DNA of 64,000 bases from positions 15,782,270 to 15,846,269 of the forward strand of contig OX637398.1 in the NCBI GenBank assembly GCA_951799425.1. The letters are read 5' to 3'. Source of the stretch: Ilex aquifolium. Lineage: Eukaryota; Streptophyta; Magnoliopsida; Aquifoliales; Aquifoliaceae. Made by a program: the position numbers and the translations under genes. Numbering within the stretch: the stretch's first letter is position 1; each line of letters begins with the position of its first letter. Shown here in pieces: positions 57,464-64,000 of this stretch. The notes under the pieces were generated by a model. That model was not told where the DNA came from and made no database searches. It worked only from the letters and a program-made list of their open reading frames with translations.

Positions 57464-59539
57464 ATATCTATATAATAAAGTAGCTAGCTTTCTTTATCTT
57501 TAACTTTTCGCGGTTCAGATTACTTGACAATTATTGATCCGATGATCCTAATTAATCTACATTTCTATCGGACTTTACTACATTCATTTTATCTCTCCTC
57601 ATCCCCATTCAAACCATTAGAGAGATTGACATGGACGATTATATATATCTAATATCTAATATCTATTAAAACTCTAATAACAAAGATTATCTCTAATAAA
57701 ATATAGGTTCATTAATATATGTCGTCCTATATATCTATCTATATATATCTATATAATAAAGTAGCTAGAAAAGTTTGTCTTGAGCTTTTCGCTGTTCAGA
57801 TCGCCTAACGATTATTGATCCAACGGTCCTCATATGAAATTTTTATGAGACTCCTATCTCTCATGTAACTCTCTCTCCCTATCTCATACTAACTAATATA
57901 ACTATATCTCCCTCTATCTCATACTCTCTCTCCTATCTCTCACACTTTTTAAACACAATCTTTTATCTCTTGAACGACTATATGTCTAATAATAACAAAA
58001 TATATTTAATACCCATTAAAATTCTAATAACAAATATTATTTCTAACAAATTATAGGTTCATTAACATATCTCATGAGTCATAAATTTTATTTAGGGTGG
58101 ACACTTTAATTATACACTATTTTTTTCCTCCTAACCAATCACACTATATAATATATTTATATTTTATTATATCATATTTGATACATGAAATCTATTTAAC
58201 ATAAAAAGACAAAAAAAATAATGTATATTGTATATGTATACAAAATTGACTAATTATCACCATTATAAAGTGAAGTGTCATTTTTATAATTAAAAAATAT
58301 CAGTTTTTCACTAACAATCCATTAAATTTATTCAATAAACGATGGTCTAAACATTATCACTAAAATATTAGCATAGTAAAACTATTAAACTAAAATTTAA
58401 GAGGTAAACATATTAAAAAAATAAAAATCGATTGACACATAATAAAGACTATAATCAATACTCGAATAAAAAAAAAGACAAATTTTCGTAGAAAAAACAA
58501 AGTCAAATGAAGATCAATTGAAAGAGCTTTCACTTTCAAAAATTCATAATAAAATAGAAGTGATATGAAAAAAAGCCTTATTATAATAAAAAAACTAAAA
58601 ATTTGAAATAAGAAAACTATACACCGAGCACAAGTAAAAAATATGTGTAGAATATATAAATATATATATATATGCATACCATATTTTTAGAAAAAAATTG
58701 AGGGTGGGCATTGTCCCTGTGTAGTTCTGCACATGTATGTAATCATATATATATTTATATAATCCTAATTGAATTTTCATTCCTTTTACATTTTTCTCTC
58801 CTATCTCTCACACATTTTAAGCACACACTCTCATATCTCATATAACTTTATCTTTCTATCTACCTCATACTCATACTCATACTCACATCTATATAATAAA
58901 GTAGCTAGAAATGTTTGTCTTGAGCTTTTCGAGGCTCAGATCATTTCAAGACTTTTGATCTGACGGCCCTCATACTAAATTTTAAATTTTACTTCTATCT
59001 CTCATCTAATTCTCTTCCCTTATCTCATACTAACTAATACAGACTCCTATCTCTCCTTTGACTTTATCTTCCTATCTCATATAATAACTCTTTTTCCCCC
59101 TCTCCCTCCTCTCTCTCTTTCTCTCTCCGATACACTCTCCCTCATCTCTTCCATTTTTAAATGATCAGCAACCCATTTTTACTTATCCACCAACACAACA
59201 ACTCCTAGCAACCCATCTCTTCCATTTTTAAAATACTAGCAACCCACCTCTTCCATTTTCCCACCAACTCTCACCTGGCACCTCTCTCTCTCTTCCTTAT
59301 CTCTCAATCTCTTCCTTATCTCTCATCTAAAATCTCTCTCTCATTTTTAAAAACAAACTACTTTCCCTTATCTCTAACTTTTCCCCCCATTGCAATACAT
59401 ACCACACCGAAGTAACACCCTTTCCCTTCCTCTCTGTCTCTACCTTGCGCCTCCAATACACACTGAACAACCCACTACAAGCAATCCAGGTATCTCTCTA
59501 TGGGTCTTCTCTTTCTTTGTCTCTCTCTCTCTAACTGTG

Positions 59540-60710
59540 CGTGTGTTTTTGTTCATGTGTGTGGCTGTGTGTGATGTGTTCATGTGTGTGCATGCATGTG
59601 TTCATGTGTGTTCCTGTGTTTGTGTTCATGTGTGTGTTCATGCGTCTGCATTCCTGTATTTTTAATTTTTCAAAATGTGTTCATGTGTGTAATATAGTGT
59701 TTCATCGGGGCCAGTCAGTGTTCATGTGTGTAATATAGTGTTTCAGAATGTGTCGTATAGCTTCCAGATATAAATGCACGTACGATGTGTCGAAAAACAT
59801 ATTCAGGAGAATAGCAATGTCCGCTGATACATGGTTCCTCTTTAAAAACACTTGTGCTACCCAGAAGGTGGACTACCACCCATAGCTAACAATTTTTCGG
59901 TTGAGAAAAAATCAATTACCAAAAAGGGATTCCACTAATATATAGAGAATGGAAGTACTCTACAGCTACCATAAAGTTCATAAAACAGGGACATGGCAAA
60001 TAGTCATAACATAAACCAAGGCTAAGTCGAGTTAATATGTGGCAGAGTTGCTATTCCATATCTAAATTATCATCTAGCCCCACTAGAAGGTGTTTATTGA
60101 TTTTTTCATCAAAGGTAGTTAATGTGTGCACACCACAAGTTCAATTTTAATTTACTTCATACACCATATAGTCGGGATGATGTAGATTAGGATCAGGGGA
60201 TAGGTATCAACATACAAGTACACATGTGTGCCTGCATTCCTGTATTTTTAATTTTTCAAAATGTGTTCATGTGTGTAATATATTGTTTCGTCAGGGCCAG
60301 TCGGTGTTCATGTGTGTAATATAGTGTTTTTCAGAATGTGTTCCTACATTCCTGTAATTTTTTAGACCTGGGGCCATTCGGTGCAAGAAGGGTAATGCAA
60401 AAACCAAGGAAAAAAAAAAAACATTCGTCCTTAAGTTCAATATAATATCCATAAGACCCAGATTGGTGGCTTGCAAGTCAAACCCAGGAAATGAGATAAA
60501 AAAACACATGAAACACATTTTGTACCCACTGACCACAGAGGCAGTAAGGGGCCATAGCCCTGACGCTGTGTTCATGGGTTCATGTGTGTCCCTGTGTTTG
60601 TATTTGTGTTCATGCGTCTGCCAGTGTGTTCATGTGTGTGTGTCATTGTGTGTTTTGGTTTTTTTTTTTTTGTGTGTGTGTTCATGTGTGTGTTTTGATT
60701 TCCAAGTTTC
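59540..60710. repeat. TTCATGTGTG-rich region with ~100-bp direct repeats
   Basis: GTGTTCATGTGTG recurs many times. A segment beginning CATTCCTGTATTTTTAATTT is present at about 59649-59750 and again at 60235-60340, with small differences, including GGGCCAGTC. Open frames through it are Cys/Val runs with no domain. It lies inside the Helitron cluster. Confidence 0.8.
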
Positions 60711-62553
60711 TTCTCTCTTTAAATTTTTGATAATTATAAGCACTCCCTTTCTTGCTTACTTACTTTCTATTGTAATTGAATCTATTTCAATTATGGTGTA
60801 TGTGATATTTTGACTAATTGTTTTTGTCAATTTAATTATTATTTTCTCACAGAGCTGCACATTACCAAAATACGCATTTTCTTCTTCACCAGATAAGTAG
60901 TAATGAATTTGTTCTTTTTAATTCATATTAAAAATTTGTTGTGTGATTATCATTAAATATTTGTTCTTTTTAATTAATTTTTGTCTTGGTTTAGTTGTGC
61001 ATGATTTGGCATGAACTTATCATTATACAAAGATGTTATATGTTAAATGTGTATTGCTATTTTTAATTGCTTATTTACTCAAGATTTGCATGTTTAACAA
61101 GACCACAATCAATACCCAAATAAGAAAATATTTTATTTTTTTCTATGAACACACGGCCACAGAAAATCTTAAATATAAATAAAAATTAACAGGTTCTACA
61201 CATTTTTTTGAAAGTTAGTTGAATTTCTAATAGAAAAAGTTGACTCAAAATAAAACTCAATCTAATCACCAATATCTAATCAATAAATTCACCCTTCAAG
61301 CTATTATTTATACAAAAAAAAAAAATAAAAATCTATTACATGTAAACATATAGTTCTCAAAATAAAAATAAAAATAAAACAATTCCCCCAAGCTCCAAAA
61401 AAAAAAGTGACCAATAAAAACAAAACAATCCTCCCAAAAAAACAAAAACACAAAGCCCAAGCTAATCACCAATAAATAAAAAATAAATAATCATACCAAT
61501 TACACCAAAAAAAAAAAAAAAATCTATATATTAAAATCCAAGCTAATTACTAATTCTTCCATGAAAACAAAAAGTATAAAATAAAAAAATAACAAGTGAC
61601 CAGTAAAAACAAAACAATTGAAACCAATTGCAATCACACAAAAAAATTCAAAACTAATCTAATCACCATCACCACTTCCACACAAGCAAAAGTATAAATA
61701 TTCTCCCAAGAGACAAAAACACAAAGCCCAAGTTAATCACCAATAAAAAAAATAAGTGATTGTTGCAAAATTCTTTGATAGAGGTCTCAATTGTGGATGC
61801 ATATATCATTGTTCATGGTTGATTTGCCATAGAGACATGTATAAATCTGTATATTAACATGTGCATATTGTGTAAATTGATTGGCAAATTTTAAATTAAT
61901 TACTGAGGTGGAAGAATATATTGACATATATTCGTAATTAATTTTTGGTGTTGTGTTATTTTAGGGGGTGGTCGGGAGGGGGATTATCTTTAGGTTTGAC
62001 TACCTGCATTTGTTGAACTAAGAGAGACACCAACTGGTATGGAATGTGTTTTTCTTAACTTTTCTAATATATGGGCTAAAACAGTTTCCAGCCTATAGTT
62101 TATTTTTCATTTAGCAAGTTACATGGATGTGGATTGTGGATGAATTGATAATTTGGGTTGATCACAGTTGTGTCAATCATGACATGACCCACGGGCTAAA
62201 TGTGTTAGACGACACCTTCAGGCACGGTTAACACAATGCGTTCAGACACGAGTGATTTGGTTGATATTGTGATGATGTTGTGGTAAGTCACTTTGTTGTG
62301 TAGGGGTAACAATCATCATCAATTGGGTTTTGTTTTTACAATTTGTTAAGTGTTTTTTATCTCATATATAACACTGTGACAGTCGTTATTAACCAAGTAA
62401 TATTTTTTGCTTTTTTGTTCTTGACTTATGACATTTATTGTAATTATGCATACAACACCACGAATTAATTTTTTTTTTTTGCTCTTTCAACTTTTTTCGA
62501 TTGATTCTCATTTGTTTCAAAATACTAAAACAATTATTTTTATTTGTTACATA
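60711..62553. other. AT-rich interior of the Helitron cluster
   Basis: Non-coding. Repeated phrases such as ACAAAGCCCAAGCTAATCAC (about 61450 and 61725) occur. ACCTTCAGGCACGGTTAAC near 62213 resembles a decayed Helitron 3' hairpin. Confidence 0.4.
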
Positions 62554-62607
62554 GTGCCTTCAGGCACGGGTAATTACTAGTTAATATATATCATCTTTAT
62601 TTGATTA

Positions 62608-62928
62608 AAGGGTAAATATCATAGTTTGGTCTCTAAACTTTATCGTCAGATTTAATTTAGTCTCTGGACTTTTAATTGTCTTAATTTAGTCACTCAACTA
62701 TTAATTTTTGTCTTAATTAAATTTTTGTGTCTACCTTTACAATTAGATTAAATTAGAAAGATTTAATGCTTCAAATGGATCATATTGGACTAGTCTCCAA
62801 TTGATCTAACAATGGAATAGACGATGGACTTAATTGAGATAAAATTAATAATTGAAAGATTAAATTGAGATAATTACCAAATTAAAGAACTTAAAATTTA
62901 TCAAACAATTATGATATTTATCCTTCAT
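62608..62928. mobile_element. Fold-back MITE of ~320 bp
   Basis: AAGGGTAAATATCATAGTTTG at the left pairs with the inverse of ATTATGATATTTATCCTT at the right, and the similarity continues inward for about 110 bp (TTAGTCNNTCAACTATTAATTT against its inverse). No target-site duplication was recognised. It lies just right of the Helitron 3' end, in intron 3 of the broken MATE copy. Confidence 0.55.
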
Positions 62929-63724
62929 GTTACAGCTACGGTTGACAATATCTGCTTGTTTATTAAACTTTTGTACTTACCATTTCATCTTCTACATGCC
63001 CAGGAGCTAATTTACTCTTTTCCGTAATTTATTTATATTAGTAATAACCCATGCCTAGAAAAACTTTGCACTGTTTATATTTTTTAATAATAATTTGTTT
63101 TTCTATTTTTAAAATTATGTAATTTAAAATTAGTCTGCATATAAAAAAAAAAAAATAAGATAGAGATAGGGGAGAGAGAATAGAGAAGTACGTGTGAGTT
63201 AGTAAAGTTGTATAGTGTTAGAGTGTCTATTAGTTTTTTTTTTAACACAACACTTACACAATCCCTTAAAAGGGGAAGTGCAAGTGAAGATATTTAGAGT
63301 GTCTATTAGTTGATTTATTTGATATTGAGAGTAGTGCAAAAAATATGATATTTTTAGACAAATTTTTTTTAAGAATTAATTTTATATCATTAGATGAAAT
63401 TAAATAAAAATTTAATTAATTTCAATAATTATTGTATTTTTATAAATGTGCAATTCAAATTAGTAACTCGAATATTATATAGATATTTAATTATAACAAT
63501 TTCTTGTTGACCAAATCCATGAACTCTTGGATTTGACTGTATGGCAAAATCAAAAAATAATTTTTAACTCTATTTATCAGTATCTTTCATCACATAAAAG
63601 AAAACTTAAAAATACCATGTTTTTATTGAAACCCAAAAAATTTTGGGTTTTTTTAATTTTTTTTTTTTTAATTTTTTTGGGTTTTTTTTGGTTTAGTATA
63701 TGTTCATATGGGTGTATTCTGTAG
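62929..63724. other. Right part of intron 3 of the second MATE copy
   Basis: AT-rich intron sequence ending in the acceptor ATTCTGTAG before exon 4. No further element was recognised. Confidence 0.5.
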
Positions 63725-63781
63725 CATGAGTATCAATGCGTGGGGGATGATGATACCATTGACCTTTTTTGCTGGAACTGG

Positions 63782-64000
63782 GTAACATTTCTTGACTCCA
63801 TTTATATTATATTGTTTTCTCACAACTTAAAATAGACCTCGTCACCTCTTTGCCACACCAACTATGACACAGAAACTAACTCTCTTGAGATTCCAAAGTT
63901 ACAGGCTTTGGATCAGTGTTTTATTTAAAAAAGGTACATAATGTGATAGACACTATATATATATATATACTAGCGGTATTTCGTGTCTGAATGTATGGTC
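63782..64000. other. Start of intron 4 of the second MATE copy
   Basis: Begins with the GTAACATTT donor, identical to the donor of intron 4 in the intact gene. Near the edge, CTAG at 63970-63973 followed by CGGTATTTCGTGTCTGAATG could be an inverted Helitron 3' end cut off by the window. Confidence 0.4.

Larger units (their letters stand above)
57154..62580 (+). mobile_element. Helitron cluster in intron 3 of the broken MATE copy
   Basis: Four 5' ends of the form TCTATATAATAAAGTAGCTAG, each after an A, start at 57154, 57467, 57748 and 58888. One clear 3' end exists: hairpin GTGCCTTCAGGCAC (62554-62567) followed by GGGTAATTACTAG ending at 62580, then host T. The first two units (313 and 281 bp) are close copies; the last two form another subtype (AGTTTGTCTTGAGCTTTTCG). 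No Rep/helicase gene is present. These termini match the two Helitrons in intron 1 of the intact MATE gene, so they belong to one family. Confidence 0.75.
55515..63781 (+). pseudogene. DTX27: Broken DTX27-like MATE transporter copy (partial)
   Basis: Exon 1 (55515-55799) is intact: 95 codons, the same length and phase as in the intact gene, ending FGLL before GT. Exon 2 starts normally at 56343 ([18 protein letters not shown]) but has a 7-bp deletion near 56398, which shifts the frame. Homology ends at GCTACTCCGATT (56488), so about 390 bp covering the rest of the first MatE half are missing. Exon 3 (57042-57128) and exon 4 (63725-63781) keep 87 and 57 bp, correct splice sites and phase (LENWYYRIL; NAWGMMIPLTFFAGTG). 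Exons 5-8 would lie beyond the window. Intron 3 is 6.6 kb and filled by Helitrons. With a frameshift and a lost membrane region it cannot make a functional carrier, although exons 1, 3 and 4 have no stops. Confidence 0.9.

Noticed and set aside
59390..60813. Cys/Val-rich open frames of 65-116 codons
   Set aside because: They arise from the TTCATGTGTG repeats in the Helitron cluster and have no recognisable features.

Overview
This window is nuclear DNA from a flowering plant, most likely a eudicot. It is AT-rich, has long introns, and most of it is plant transposable elements. The only well-supported host gene family is a MATE efflux carrier of the DETOXIFICATION 27 (DTX27-like) type, present twice. 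The copy at 3650-12825 (minus strand) is complete: eight exons with GT-AG borders give an uninterrupted 488-residue protein. The copy at 55515-63781 (plus strand, running out of the window) keeps exons 1, 3 and 4, but exon 2 has a 7-bp deletion and has lost its last ~390 bp, so it is a pseudogene. The two copies point away from each other across about 42.7 kb of transposon-derived DNA.

Layout: 1-2840, a perfect 26-bp inverted repeat and a decayed Ty1/copia element. 3650-12825, the intact MATE gene, whose introns hold an LTR-like relic, a hAT-type element nested in a Mutator-like element, a PIF/Harbinger-like element, a long fold-back element and two head-to-tail Helitrons. 13474-20853, a small Mutator-like MITE, an inverted repeat, a Ty1/copia element with a 5-bp target-site duplication (TSD) and a Mutator-like insertion in its left LTR, then a tandem duplication of its right edge. 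21048-22446, a PIF/Harbinger-like element carrying a 98-bp CCACC-rich minisatellite. 24869-26056, an unrecognised broken two-exon gene and a seven-unit array of G-box-like sites. 26941-29354, a solo LTR with a perfect TSD. 29812-33065, unrecognised minus-strand exon-like pieces around a PIF-like element. 34964-35064, a SINE. 36699-54935, three related Ty3/gypsy elements of the Tat type, two on plus and one on minus; only the first keeps a (broken) pol, and all carry remnants of an extra region antisense to the element. 55515-64000, the broken MATE copy, with a ~5.4-kb Helitron cluster in intron 3.

There is no operon or cellular system here. The genes do not work together beyond the shared ancestry of the two MATE copies. 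The informative content is structural: nested insertions with readable TSDs, tandem Helitrons of one family in introns of both MATE copies, and amplified repeats inside Tat-type elements. No CRISPR array, rRNA gene or functional tRNA gene was seen.
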